From Pelagibacterales bacterium SAG-MED17 (GTDB taxonomy: Bacteria; Pseudomonadota; Alphaproteobacteria; Pelagibacterales; Pelagibacteraceae): a stretch of 64,000 bases of DNA. The notes beneath the pieces were generated by a model that did not search any database, was not told the origin of the DNA, and saw only the letters and a list, made by a program, of their open reading frames with translations. Below, one piece after another: positions 29,253 through 38,729 of this stretch. The stretch covers positions 1 to 64,000 of the forward strand of contig JACWDO010000002.1 of the NCBI GenBank assembly GCA_014654115.1, written 5' to 3'. The number at the start of each line of letters is the position of its first letter. Positions within the stretch are counted from its first letter, which is position 1. Both the position numbers and the translations under genes were made by a program.

Positions 29253-30624
29253 TTATTAAATCTTCCTTTGGAATTGTTTTGTTATTCTCACCCTTTACAC
29301 CCTTTAAATTTTTGATAGTCACCGTATTGTCTTTAAATTCATTTTCTCCACAGATTATAGCAACTGGTAATTGGCGTTTATTTGCAAAAGTAAGCTGCTT
29401 ACCCAGATTTTTTTTGGTATCTAAAAATATTTCAGAATTAATATTGTTTTGTCTTAAAATATCTAAAATTTCATAATAATTTTTTAAATATTTTTTATCC
29501 ATTACACAAACTAGAACTGGTTTTTGCTCATCAAGTTCAATCTGATCTAATTGCATTAATGCAAATAAAAGTCTATCTACACCAAAACTTATACCTGTGC
29601 CTGGAATATCAACTCCTTTAAATCTTGATATGAGTTTTGCATAGGCTCCCCCTGAACAAATACTACCAATGTCCACTTCTTTGCCTTTATTATTTTTAAC
29701 TTTAAAATTTAAATTTGTTTCAACGATGAAATCAGAATAATACGCCAAGCCTCTAACAATTGTGAAGTTAGTTTTAACTTGATCTGAGTTTGATCCATAT
29801 CCAAGTACCTCAAAAAAGTCTTCTAACTCTTTTATTCCTTCTTGTGATAATGGGTTTTTCAAATTTTGTTTCAGGTCGTTTAAATCTTTGGTTTTTAAAT
29901 AATTTAATATTTGAGAAACCTGATCATCATTTAAATCAGCACCTTTTGTAATAGCTCCACTAGTATCTTTTCTTTCTTTTCTTAAGAGGTCTTCAACCCC
30001 TTTTAATCCAAATCCAGGCTTGTCAAGTTTATCAATTGCTCTAATAACTTTTAATTGTTTTTCCTCGGCTATTTTTAATTCATCTAACAAACCTTGAACT
30101 ATTTTTCTATTACTCACATTGATTGTAAATTGATCTTTGTTTAATCCACATTCTGAAAGTGTTTCTGAAATTAAATTACAGAGCTCAGCGTTAGCTTGTG
30201 ATGAATTAACATTTCCTACAATATCAAAATCTGCCTGTAAAAATTCTCTATATCTTCCATTGCCAGCCTTTTCGTTACGGAATACGTTTTGAATGGCATA
30301 TCTTTTATAAATTGATGGCAACTCTTGATTATTTTGAGCAACAAATCTTGCTAGAGGGCTAGATAAGTCATATCGAAGTGTAATATTTTTATCTCCATCT
30401 TTAAATGAGAATACATCAGACATAGGATTAGCTTCATCTTCTGCTAAAAAAGATCCTATGTTTTCACTTATTTCAAAAGAGGGCGTTTCAAGTGGTTCTG
30501 CACCAAACTTAATAAAATTATTCTCAATTGCTGATAATAGCTTTTTTTTGAGAAGAAGTTTCTTGTCCCAACGATCTTCAAATCCTGAGGGTAACCCAGG
30601 TATTAATTTATTTTCTTTATTCAT
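29230..30624 (-). CDS. hisS: Histidine-tRNA ligase
   Basis: LRYDLSSPLARFVAQN, FRNEKAGNGRYREFLQADFDIVG, GGAYAKLI. Start at MNKENK; the ORF-track extension to 30672 reads through tRNA-His. Confidence 0.93.
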   Translation of the reverse strand: MNKENKLIPGLPSGFEDRWDKKLLLKKKLLSAIENNFIKFGAEPLETPSFEISENIGSFLAEDEANPMSDVFSFKDGDKNITLRYDLSSPLARFVAQNNQELPSIYKRYAIQNVFRNEKAGNGRYREFLQADFDIVGNVNSSQANAELCNLISETLSECGLNKDQFTINVSNRKIVQGLLDELKIAEEKQLKVIRAIDKLDKPGFGLKGVEDLLRKERKDTSGAITKGADLNDDQVSQILNYLKTKDLNDLKQNLKNPLSQEGIKELEDFFEVLGYGSNSDQVKTNFTIVRGLAYYSDFIVETNLNFKVKNNKGKEVDIGSICSGGAYAKLISRFKGVDIPGTGISFGVDRLLFALMQLDQIELDEQKPVLVCVMDKKYLKNYYEILDILRQNNINSEIFLDTKKNLGKQLTFANKRQLPVAIICGENEFKDNTVTIKNLKGVKGENNKTIPKEDLINEVKKLI

Positions 30625-30628
30625 TTTT

Positions 30629-30703
30629 TGGTACCCTGGCTTGGAATTGAACCAAAAACTAAAGTTCCACAAACTTTCGTGATAACCATTTCACCACCAG
30701 GGC
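30629..30703 (-). tRNA. tRNA-His (GUG)
   Basis: GCCCTGG TG GTGA AATGGTTA TCAC G AAAGT TTGTGGA ACTTT AGTT TTTGG TTCAATT CCAAG CCAGGGT A CCA: all arms pair, anticodon GTG, CCA encoded. Confidence 0.93.
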
Positions 30704-30758
30704 CTATTGTTGTTTTATACTAATTAGAGTTAAATTTAAATTTTTAAATAATCAAATA

Positions 30759-30775
30759 GCTAGCTGCAAGCCAGC
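30759..30775 (-). promoter_or_regulatory. Hairpin (6-bp stem, G-U consistent with minus-strand RNA) upstream of tRNA-His
   Basis: Minus strand GCTGGC TTGCA GCTAGC followed by TATTTGATTATTTAAAAATTT. Confidence 0.4.
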
Positions 30776-30838
30776 ATGAAAATGATGTCTTATGTGAGGT
30801 AGGAACATTATACTATTTTTGATCATGACGTTTAAATA

Positions 30839-30858
30839 GCATTTTAGACTTAAAATGC
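30839..30858. repeat. Perfect 8-bp inverted repeat
   Basis: GCATTTTA GACT TAAAATGC in the cspA/tRNA-His spacer. Confidence 0.55.
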
Positions 30859-30867
30859 AAGTATGTA

Positions 30868-30913
30868 TTGTATAGGAATATTCGTAGGTTTGCCCACTAT
30901 TATTCCTATACAA
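30868..30913 (-). ncRNA. Extended hairpin downstream of cspA (13-bp outer stem plus inner 5-bp stem)
   Basis: TTGTATAGGAATA (30868-30880) is the exact reverse complement of TATTCCTATACAA (30901-30913); inner GTGGG-CAAA..-CCTAC pairs only with a G-U on the minus strand. Confidence 0.5.
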
Positions 30914-30933
30914 AATTTTAAATGAAATAAATT

Positions 30934-31146
30934 TTAAGAAGTTTTCTTTAAATTCACTGCGCTTGGACCTTTATCTCCATCTTGAATTTCAAATTCTACA
31001 GCGTCGTTCTCATTCAAAAAACGAAGTCCTGCTTCACGAACTGCGCTTGCATGAACGAAACAATCTTTTTCTCCGTCTTCTCTTTCTATAAACCCGTAGC
31101 CCTTCTTACCGTTGAACCACTTTACTTTTCCTTTTAATGTACTCAT
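30934..31146 (-). CDS. Cold shock protein (CspA family)
   Basis: [31 protein letters not shown]. Confidence 0.95.
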   Translation of the reverse strand: MSTLKGKVKWFNGKKGYGFIEREDGEKDCFVHASAVREAGLRFLNENDAVEFEIQDGDKGPSAVNLKKTS

Positions 31147-31264
31147 ACTTTTCTTTTACTCTTTCTTTATTATATTAAATTTAGCTAAACTTCAGCTAGC
31201 GGGATAATTATTAGATTTTAAAATTGAATGCAAGCATTTTTGCTGCAAGGTTTTATTCCAAAAG

Positions 31265-31340
31265 TGGTGGCTTCGGCGGGACTCGAACCAGCGACACAAG
31301 CCTTTTCAGGGCTCTGCTCTACCAACTGAGCTACGAAGCC
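31265..31340 (-). tRNA. tRNA-Phe (GAA)
   Basis: GGCTTCG TA GCTC AGTTGGTA GAGC A GAGCC CTGAAAA GGCTT GTGTC GCTGG TTCGAGT CCCGC CGAAGCC ACCA; anticodon GAA. Confidence 0.95.
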
Positions 31341-31346
31341 ATTATT

Positions 31347-31565
31347 TTAAAATCTAAAAATAATTCTTCCTTTTGTCAAATCATAAGGACTAATTTCTAC
31401 TGTAACATTGTCTCCTTGCAAAACTCTAATTCTATTTTTTCTTAATTTCCCAGCTGTGTGTGCGGTAACGATTTGCTTATTTTCACTTAATTCTACCCTA
31501 AACATTGCATTGGGAAGAAGATCAATAACTTTTCCTTTGAACTCTAATAAGTCTTGTTTAGCCAA
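31347..31565 (-). CDS. infA: Translation initiation factor IF-1
   Basis: 72 aa: [50 protein letters not shown]. Confidence 0.96.
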   Translation of the reverse strand: MAKQDLLEFKGKVIDLLPNAMFRVELSENKQIVTAHTAGKLRKNRIRVLQGDNVTVEISPYDLTKGRIIFRF

Positions 31566-32832
31566 TATTATTTCTCCTTATTCTAGATTTAATACTCAAA
31601 GCATGACCTTTTAATTCTTCATACTCAGCGAGATGTGTAGCGTATTCTCCTATTTTCTCAACACCTTTTTTTGAAAGAGTTATAAGGCTAATTTTTTTAT
31701 AAAATTCACTTAAATTTAATCCTGATGAAAATTTAGCTGATGAATTAGTTGGTAGTACATGATTTGTTCCAACGGCATAGTCACTTAGTGCCATAGGAGA
31801 ATATTTTCCTATACAAATACTTCCTGCGTTAAAAATTTTATCTTTGTACTTTTTATAATTACCAACATTTATTTCTAAATGCTCAGGTGCTATCTCATTA
31901 ATTATATCAATAATCTGCTTATCATTATATACCTTTAAAACCAGTCCATTACTTTTAATACTTTTAGTTGCAATACTTTTTCTTGGTATTTCTTTTAATT
32001 TTAATTCTAAATCTTTTTTAAATTTTTTGATTAAATTTAAATCTTTAGTGATCAATATACACTGCGAATTCGAGTCATGTTCTGCTTGACCAATCATAGA
32101 TGTAGTGACTTCATTTAAATTAGTTTTGCTGTCTGCTAATACAGTAATTTCAGATGGACCTGCAATCATTCCTTCAATCCCTACATCTCCAAAAACTTGT
32201 CTTTTAGCACCAGCAACAAAGACATTACCTGGACCAACAATTTTATTTACTTTTTGAATATAAGCTAAACTACCTATAGCTTGTGCTCCTCCCATTGAAT
32301 AAATTTCGCTTATTCCTAATTTTTTTGCAGCATATAAAACCGCAGGATTTAATTTTCCATTATTTTTTGGATTTGCTAGTACAATTCTTTTGACACCTGC
32401 AATTTTTGCTGGAATAGCATTCATCAACAAAGTTGATGGTAAGTTTGCTGGAACATAAATACCAACTGATTGGATTGGCACGTATTTATATTCTATTTTA
32501 TTATTAAAACTATCTATATAAAAAATATCTTTAGTTTTTTGTGCAGCATGAAATTTAAGTATCCGTTTGTATGAAAAATCTATAGCTCTTTTAATCTTGG
32601 GATCTAAAGATTTAATTGCTTTATCAATTTGCTTAATATTTGGCTTAATTTGACTATTTTTACTAAATTTTTTCTCATATTTTAACAGACTTTTATTTTT
32701 ATTATTCTTAATATCCTTTAAAATTTTAGATATGACTTTATTTTCAGTTTTTTTTCCAGATCTTCTAAGATCCAAAAATTTTGTTAAAATATTTAAGTAG
32801 TTTTTTTTATTACAATTAATTAATTTTATCAT
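31558..32832 (-). CDS. hisD: Histidinol dehydrogenase
   Basis: [46 protein letters not shown]. Confidence 0.93.
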   Translation of the reverse strand: MIKLINCNKKNYLNILTKFLDLRRSGKKTENKVISKILKDIKNNKNKSLLKYEKKFSKNSQIKPNIKQIDKAIKSLDPKIKRAIDFSYKRILKFHAAQKTKDIFYIDSFNNKIEYKYVPIQSVGIYVPANLPSTLLMNAIPAKIAGVKRIVLANPKNNGKLNPAVLYAAKKLGISEIYSMGGAQAIGSLAYIQKVNKIVGPGNVFVAGAKRQVFGDVGIEGMIAGPSEITVLADSKTNLNEVTTSMIGQAEHDSNSQCILITKDLNLIKKFKKDLELKLKEIPRKSIATKSIKSNGLVLKVYNDKQIIDIINEIAPEHLEINVGNYKKYKDKIFNAGSICIGKYSPMALSDYAVGTNHVLPTNSSAKFSSGLNLSEFYKKISLITLSKKGVEKIGEYATHLAEYEELKGHALSIKSRIRRNNIG

Positions 32833-33226
32833 TTATTATCTTTTGATCTTCTAGTGTTACTTCAATTACTTCAGCGGCAAGAGTTATAATTCTATTTTCT
32901 GAAAATAACATAGTTATTTCAAAATTCTCCTCTTTCTTGAAAATATCAATTGTTAATAGTTCTAATATAAGATTAGTGTCTTTTTGGTCTATATTCTTTG
33001 ATTTTGATGAATTAATAAATTCAAATTTAACAATACTATTTATTATTTTATTTTTGTTATCCTCTTCTTTGCTAAATCTTGCTATTGAGATCAGGAAAAT
33101 TTTATTTGAAGCTAAATATTTAACATCATCAATATTAACTTTCCCTTCAGAACAGCACGCTGAAATAATGTGTAAATCTTCGGGAGTTTGTGCAATTATT
33201 TTTTTTAAGTACTGGTTTTCCATCAA
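32816..33226 (-). CDS. DUF2948-like conserved alphaproteobacterial protein
   Basis: Sequence character (EDLHIISACCSEGKVNIDDVKYLASNKIFLISIARF) and position between hisD and murA. Confidence 0.65.
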   Translation of the reverse strand: MMENQYLKKIIAQTPEDLHIISACCSEGKVNIDDVKYLASNKIFLISIARFSKEEDNKNKIINSIVKFEFINSSKSKNIDQKDTNLILELLTIDIFKKEENFEITMLFSENRIITLAAEVIEVTLEDQKIINDKIN

Positions 33227-34485
33227 TTAACCCTTCTAATATTTACCCCAACTTTTCTGAGTTTATTCTCTATATTTTCATATCCTCTATCGAGGTGATA
33301 AATTCTATTAATAGTAGACGATCCTCTGGCAACTATTGCAGCCAAAACTAATGCAACTGAAGCTCTTAAGTCACTAGACATCAATTCAGCAGCTTGAAAG
33401 TTAGTATCACCTGAAATAAATGCCCTATTTTTTTTAATCGAAATCTCAGCACCTAATCTTCTTAATTCAGCTACATGCATAAATCTATTTTCGAAAATAC
33501 TTTCAGTTATTGAGCTTTTGCCTTTAGCCCTACAAAGTAGAACCATGAACTGTGCTTGTAAATCTGTAGGAAAATATGGGTATTCTTTAGTTACTAAATT
33601 ACTTATACTTTTTATTTTTTTTGGACCAGATATATGAATTTGTTTCTTAGCTACTTTAATTTTGGCTCCAACTTTTTTTAATAATGATAATTCTGTTTTT
33701 ATTATTTTTGGATCAAAATTATTTATTTTTAAATTCCCACCAGTTAAACAAGCTGCTACACAAAAAGTTCCTGTTTCTATTCTATCCGACATAACAGAAT
33801 AACTTGTACTTTCTAAAGAATTAATACCTTCAATCTTTAAAGTACGTTTACCAATAAATTTAATGTTAGCACCACCTGATTTTAAAAAATTTATTAAATC
33901 AATTATTTCTGGCTCAATTGCAGCATTTCTAAGAATAGTAATTCCCTTAGCTAAACTTGCAGCTATAATTGTGTTTTCAGTTGCTCCAACACTAATCTTT
34001 GAAAATCTAATTTTTGCACCTTTTAGTTTTCCTTTCGTATTTGCATGGATATAACCCTTTTTAATTTCATATCTCATTCCAAGTTTTTTAAGTGCATTCA
34101 AGTGATAATTTACAGGTCTTGCTCCTATTAAGCAGCCACCAGGCAAAGAAGTAATAGACTTTTGATGCTTAGCAACAAGTGCACCTAAAACTAATATTCC
34201 AGCTCTCATAGTTCTGACAAGTGAATATGTTGCAAAATAATTTTGCTTTTTTTTCTTTGTTATTTTAACAATTTTTTTATTTTTACTGAATTTAATTTCT
34301 GAACCTAGAGATTTTAAAAGGTTGATCATTGTATCTATATCTTTAACGCGAGGTAAATTCTTAATTATAACCTCTTTTTCAAACAAGATAGTTGATGCTA
34401 AAATTGGTAAAGCAGCGTTTTTTGATCCTGAAATTGAAATTTCACCCTTTACTTTACAAGGGCCTTTAACAATAAATTTGTCCAT
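33223..34485 (-). CDS. murA: UDP-N-acetylglucosamine 1-carboxyvinyltransferase
   Basis: GEISISGSKNAALPILAST, RTMRAGILVLGALVA, PGGCLIGARPVNYHL. Confidence 0.94.
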   Translation of the reverse strand: MDKFIVKGPCKVKGEISISGSKNAALPILASTILFEKEVIIKNLPRVKDIDTMINLLKSLGSEIKFSKNKKIVKITKKKKQNYFATYSLVRTMRAGILVLGALVAKHQKSITSLPGGCLIGARPVNYHLNALKKLGMRYEIKKGYIHANTKGKLKGAKIRFSKISVGATENTIIAASLAKGITILRNAAIEPEIIDLINFLKSGGANIKFIGKRTLKIEGINSLESTSYSVMSDRIETGTFCVAACLTGGNLKINNFDPKIIKTELSLLKKVGAKIKVAKKQIHISGPKKIKSISNLVTKEYPYFPTDLQAQFMVLLCRAKGKSSITESIFENRFMHVAELRRLGAEISIKKNRAFISGDTNFQAAELMSSDLRASVALVLAAIVARGSSTINRIYHLDRGYENIENKLRKVGVNIRRVN

Positions 34486-34487
34486 TA

Positions 34488-35042
34488 TTATATTTTCGGA
34501 AGTGTAACTCCCTTTTGACCCTGATATTTACCATTTCTATCTGCATACGATACTAGCGGATCTTCATTACCCTTAATGAAAACAAATTGAGCAACTCCTT
34601 CATTAGCATAAATTTTTGCTGGTAATGGAGTTGTATTAGAAAATTCTAAAGTCACATGTCCTTCCCAGCCCGGCTCGAGAGGAGTAACATTTACAATTAT
34701 TCCACATCTTGCATATGTAGATTTTCCTAAACATATAACCAAAACATTTTTAGGAATCTTAAAATATTCTACTGTTCTTGCTAGCACAAAGGAATTGGGT
34801 GGTATTATACATTCAGTTGAGTTTTTTGTTATAAAATTTGAAGATTTAAAATTTTTTGGATCTACAATTTCAGAATTTACGTTAGTAAAAATTTTAAATT
34901 CATCAGATACTCTCGCATCATAACCATATGATGAAACACCAAATGAGATTTTATCACCTCTAACTTGTTTATCTTCAAAAGGAGAGATCATGTCATTATC
35001 TCTAGCCATTTGTATAATCCACTTATCAGATTGAACTGACAT
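34488..35042 (-). CDS. dcd: dCTP deaminase
   Basis: [64 protein letters not shown]. Confidence 0.95.
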   Translation of the reverse strand: MSVQSDKWIIQMARDNDMISPFEDKQVRGDKISFGVSSYGYDARVSDEFKIFTNVNSEIVDPKNFKSSNFITKNSTECIIPPNSFVLARTVEYFKIPKNVLVICLGKSTYARCGIIVNVTPLEPGWEGHVTLEFSNTTPLPAKIYANEGVAQFVFIKGNEDPLVSYADRNGKYQGQKGVTLPKI

Positions 35043-35146
35043 TACTTATTTTTTTTCTTTGTTTTTTTTTGAAATTCTTTTCTTTTTTTTAAATTTTTTC
35101 TTAAAGCAAGCTCGAGTTTACTAAAATTATTCTTTTTCGAACTCAT
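35042..35146 (-). CDS. Small basic protein, 34 aa (below the ORF-track cutoff)
   Basis: Minus-strand [37 protein letters not shown] fits exactly between dcd and the next gene; strongly basic. Confidence 0.55.
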   Translation of the reverse strand: MSSKKNNFSKLELALRKNLKKRKEFQKKTKKKNK

Positions 35147-35148
35147 CT

Positions 35149-35346
35149 TTATTTTTTGTCAGGGTTCGTTAGATGATCAAGAGTTATAACCTGATCAAGA
35201 GGAACAGTCTTATCTGCTTCTATTGTAACTGGGCCAGTTTTCACCTGCTTCTTAGCTCTTTTTTCTGCAAGTTTTTTCTCTCTTTTTGCTTTTTTTTCCA
35301 TGAGCTTTGCATTTTTATTAGCTCCATATGTGTAGTGAATTCCCAT
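35149..35346 (-). CDS. Small charged hypothetical protein
   Basis: 65 aa ORF filling the gap, Lys/Ala-rich central helix. Confidence 0.5.
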   Translation of the reverse strand: MGIHYTYGANKNAKLMEKKAKREKKLAEKRAKKQVKTGPVTIEADKTVPLDQVITLDHLTNPDKK

Positions 35347-35441
35347 AACATTTTCCTTAATAAGATATAACTTATTTTCAAAAAAAATTAAGGCAATAAT
35401 TTGAAAAATTAGAATTTATACACTAATTTAACTTAAATATT

Positions 35442-35515
35442 GCCCCTATAGTTAAATGGTATAACACATCCATGGTAAGGATGAGTTTCCAGTTCAATTC
35501 TGGATGGGGGCACCA
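35442..35515 (+). tRNA. tRNA-Thr (GGU)
   Basis: GCCCCTA ... CATCC ATGGTAA GGATG ... TTCAATT ... TGGGGGC ACCA; anticodon GGT. Confidence 0.92.
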
Positions 35516-35518
35516 TTG

Positions 35519-36238
35519 TTATTTTTCATAAAATTTTTTTTTTAGCAAAAGACCAATTAAAACTAAAATTACAATTCCCAGAATTGGTAAATAAATGTCA
35601 GGAGAAAAAATTAATTCAGAAATACTTGGTAACTCAGAATTTTCCTTCAAAACCTTGCTTAAGCCAGCTCCAAGAGATGCTCCAACAAATAATTGTGGAG
35701 TCATTCCAATTATTGATCCTAGAAAGAAATTTCTAACCTTAACGTTAAATATTGTTGGTAAAATATTTGAAATAAAAAAAGGTAAGCCACCGATAAATCT
35801 ATAGATTAGAAAAAAAATAAATTCATTTTTTTTAAACTTTTCAGTTAAGTTACTAAAACGAGACGAAAATTTTTCTTCAACCAAATCTTTTAAAAAATAA
35901 TTTGCAAACATATAAAGAAATGTTGCACCAATAGATAATCCTAATACTATGATTAGGGTTCCTAACCACTTTCCAAAAATAAAACCACCAACTAGAAAAA
36001 CTGGTGATCCAAAACCTAATAAAAGGACCCAGACTATGGTGCCTATTAAAAAAATAATACTTGATAAAAAAACATTACTATTTTTAATATTCTCTAAAGC
36101 ATCTCTATTTTCTCTTATTAATTCATAACTTGAAAAATCCTGAAAGGAAAAGTTGTTAAAAAAAATCAATAAAAAAACAAATACTATCAAAATATAGGCA
36201 GAACCTAAAAATAGTTTAATTTTTTTTTCTCTATTCAT
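35519..36238 (-). CDS. TVP38/TMEM64 (DedA/VTT-like) membrane protein
   Basis: Polytopic; GSPVFLVGGFIFGKWLGTL, RFIGGLPFFISNILPTIFNVKVRNFFLGSIIGMTP. Confidence 0.85.
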   Translation of the reverse strand: MNREKKIKLFLGSAYILIVFVFLLIFFNNFSFQDFSSYELIRENRDALENIKNSNVFLSSIIFLIGTIVWVLLLGFGSPVFLVGGFIFGKWLGTLIIVLGLSIGATFLYMFANYFLKDLVEEKFSSRFSNLTEKFKKNEFIFFLIYRFIGGLPFFISNILPTIFNVKVRNFFLGSIIGMTPQLFVGASLGAGLSKVLKENSELPSISELIFSPDIYLPILGIVILVLIGLLLKKKFYEK

Positions 36239-36320
36239 TGATTTTTAACTTATTAAAAATCGCTGTACTTATATATATATATTTGTATAACTACCGAAAT
36301 TTAACATTAATTTAACAACA

Positions 36321-36458
36321 ATGAAACGTACATATCAACCAAGTAACAGGAAAAGAAAAAAAGCTGTTGGCTTTAGAGCCAAAAAAAAGACCAAGGGTGG
36401 AAGAAAAGTATTAAAAAGAAGAAGAGCCAAAGGAAGAAAAAAATTAACAAACGCTTAA
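36321..36458 (+). CDS. rpmH: 50S ribosomal protein L34 (absent from the ORF track)
   Basis: ATG at 36321 translates [45 protein letters not shown]; followed by rnpA. Confidence 0.96.
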   Translation: MKRTYQPSNRKRKKAVGFRAKKKTKGGRKVLKRRRAKGRKKLTNA

Positions 36459-36799
36459 TGAAAAATAAGATTGTTAGCCTTTCTAAAAATGAGGATTTTA
36501 AGTCTATTCTAAGTGGAAATAAAATTTCTAACAAATACTTAACAATTTTCTTTAAAAAACTTTCTGATAAAAATAATAATAGATTAAATATTAGTTTTGT
36601 AGCCAAAAAAAAAATTGGAAATGCAGTAATTAGGAATAGAATTAAAAGAAGGCTAAGAAATATTATGAATGAAGCTGTGAAATCAATTAACATTAATCTT
36701 AATTACTGTTATTTATTGATTGCAAGAATATCTGTTAGCAGAGATCCCTACGACAAAATAAAAATTGCAACACTAGAGGACTTTAAAAAAATTAAATGA
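36458..36799 (+). CDS. rnpA: Ribonuclease P protein component
   Basis: FVAKKKIGNAVIRNRIKRRLRNI; between rpmH and yidD. Confidence 0.93.
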   Translation: MKNKIVSLSKNEDFKSILSGNKISNKYLTIFFKKLSDKNNNRLNISFVAKKKIGNAVIRNRIKRRLRNIMNEAVKSININLNYCYLLIARISVSRDPYDKIKIATLEDFKKIK

Positions 36800-37038
36800 C
36801 CAATTTTATTAAATTTTTAATGATCAAATTTATTAGGTTTTATCAAATACTTATATCTCCATATCTAGGAAATAATTGTAGATATCTTCCAACATGTTCT
36901 CATTATTTTATAGAAAATCTAAAAGAGAATGGAATTTTAAAAGGAAGTATTAATGGATTTAAAAGAATACTCAGTTGTCATCCGATAAAATTTTTGGGTG
37001 GTGGAGAAGGATTTGATCCAGTGAAAAAGAAAAAGTAG
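36796..37038 (+). CDS. yidD: Membrane protein insertion efficiency factor YidD
   Basis: FYQILISPYLGNNCRYLPTCSHYFIENLKENG...RILSCHPIKFLGGGEGFDPV. Confidence 0.94.
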   Translation: MTNFIKFLMIKFIRFYQILISPYLGNNCRYLPTCSHYFIENLKENGILKGSINGFKRILSCHPIKFLGGGEGFDPVKKKK

Positions 37039-37041
37039 TTT

Positions 37042-38727
37042 ATGGATACAAAAAATGTAATTGCCGCAATATCTTTGAGTGCTGCTGTAATAATACTTTA
37101 TAGTCTGTTCTTTGCTCCAGCAGTAGTAGACCAAAAAGATATTTCGAATGATAAAAATATTAGTAGCGAAAATTCTTCAACAGATGCACCGTCATTAGCT
37201 CAAGATGAAGAAACAATTAAAATATCTAGAAATGAAGCTTTAAAAGAAAATGATAGAATTGTTTTTGAAAACGATAAAATTAAAGGTTCAATTTCATTGA
37301 TTGGGTCATCAATAGACGACTTAACTTTTAAAAATTATACAAATACTTTAAATGGAGATGATAATGTTATCTTATTAAATCCTAAACAATCTGATAATGG
37401 GTATTACGTAGAAACTGGATGGGCAACTACTAACAAAAATATAGATTTACCAAACTCAAAATCTATTTGGAATATAGAGGGAAGCAAAAAGCTTACACCT
37501 AATTCACCAATAAAATTAAGTTGGACTAATAAACAAAACATTAAATTCTTAAAAGAAATAAGTATAGATAAACAATATCTTTTTAAAATCAAACAATCGA
37601 TTATCAACAATTCTGATAAAACTTATAACTTTTATCCATACGGTCAAATTATTAGAAATGTGGCTCCTGATGTAACTAATTTTTATATTTTACACGAAGG
37701 TTTAATTGGTGTTTTTGATGATCAGCTAATTGAAGAGGACTATGACGATATTGAAGAAAAAAAATATTCTAAAAATGCACAATCAGGTTGGCTTGGTATA
37801 ACTGATAAGTATTGGATTGCTAGCCTTATACCAGAAAAAGACAAGAGTTTTAGATCTGATTTTGATTACAAAAATAAGTTTAGAGCAAACTTTATTGAGA
37901 CAAATGCAACAGAAGTTGGTGCAAATGAGACTAAAAGTAATTCAATTAGGGTTATAATTGCAGCAAAAGAAGTAAACGTTATAGATGGATATGCTGAGAG
38001 TGAAAATATTAACAAGTTTGATTTAGCAATAGATTGGGGATGGTTTTACTTTATTGTAAAACCTTTATTCTTTGCAATTCAATATTTCTTTAATCTTGCT
38101 GGCAATTTTGGAGTAGCAATAATAATGATAACTGCTTGTATAAGATTGGCATTTTTTCCACTTGCAAATTATTCGTTTAAATCAATGGCTAAGATGAAAG
38201 TTTTACAGCCAGAAATGACGAGACTGAAAGAGTTGCACAAAGAAGATAAGATGAAACTCCAACAAGAAATGATGGCATTATATAAAAGAGAGGGTGTCAA
38301 TCCAATAAGCGGTTGTCTTCCAATATTTATTCAGATTCCATTTTTCTTTGCAATTTATAAAGTTTTATTTGTAACTATTGAAATGAGACATCAACCATTT
38401 TTTGGTTGGATAAAAGATTTAAGTGAAAGAGATCCTACATCCATATTTAATTTATTTGGACTAATACCTTGGGATCCTCCATCTTTTTTACTTATAGGGG
38501 TTTGGCCTTGCCTAATGGGTGTTTCGATGTATCTACAGCAAAAATTAAACCCAACACCTCCTGATCCTGTTCAGGCAAAGATATTTATGTTCTTTCCACT
38601 ATTTTTAACAGTCATACTGGCTCCTTTTCCAGCCGGATTAGTAATTTATTGGACAATCAACAATGTGCTTACAATGGCACAACAATATATAATAATCAAA
38701 AGAACGACTGTCAAAACTGTTCAGTAA
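37042..38727 (+). CDS. yidC: Membrane protein insertase YidC/Oxa1
   Basis: NFGVAIIMITACIRLAFFPLANYSFKSMAKM, EGVNPISGCLPIFIQIPFFFAIYKVL. Confidence 0.94.
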   Translation: MDTKNVIAAISLSAAVIILYSLFFAPAVVDQKDISNDKNISSENSSTDAPSLAQDEETIKISRNEALKENDRIVFENDKIKGSISLIGSSIDDLTFKNYTNTLNGDDNVILLNPKQSDNGYYVETGWATTNKNIDLPNSKSIWNIEGSKKLTPNSPIKLSWTNKQNIKFLKEISIDKQYLFKIKQSIINNSDKTYNFYPYGQIIRNVAPDVTNFYILHEGLIGVFDDQLIEEDYDDIEEKKYSKNAQSGWLGITDKYWIASLIPEKDKSFRSDFDYKNKFRANFIETNATEVGANETKSNSIRVIIAAKEVNVIDGYAESENINKFDLAIDWGWFYFIVKPLFFAIQYFFNLAGNFGVAIIMITACIRLAFFPLANYSFKSMAKMKVLQPEMTRLKELHKEDKMKLQQEMMALYKREGVNPISGCLPIFIQIPFFFAIYKVLFVTIEMRHQPFFGWIKDLSERDPTSIFNLFGLIPWDPPSFLLIGVWPCLMGVSMYLQQKLNPTPPDPVQAKIFMFFPLFLTVILAPFPAGLVIYWTINNVLTMAQQYIIIKRTTVKTVQ

Positions 38728-38729
38728 AA

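Noticed and set aside
30625-30672. Upstream extension of hisS (MWNFSFWFNSKPGYQK...)
   Set aside because: This segment is tRNA-His sequence; the conserved HisRS N-terminus starts at MNKENK.
31224-31445. Plus-strand ORF 31224..31445
   Set aside because: Covers tRNA-Phe and the antisense of infA; not a credible gene.
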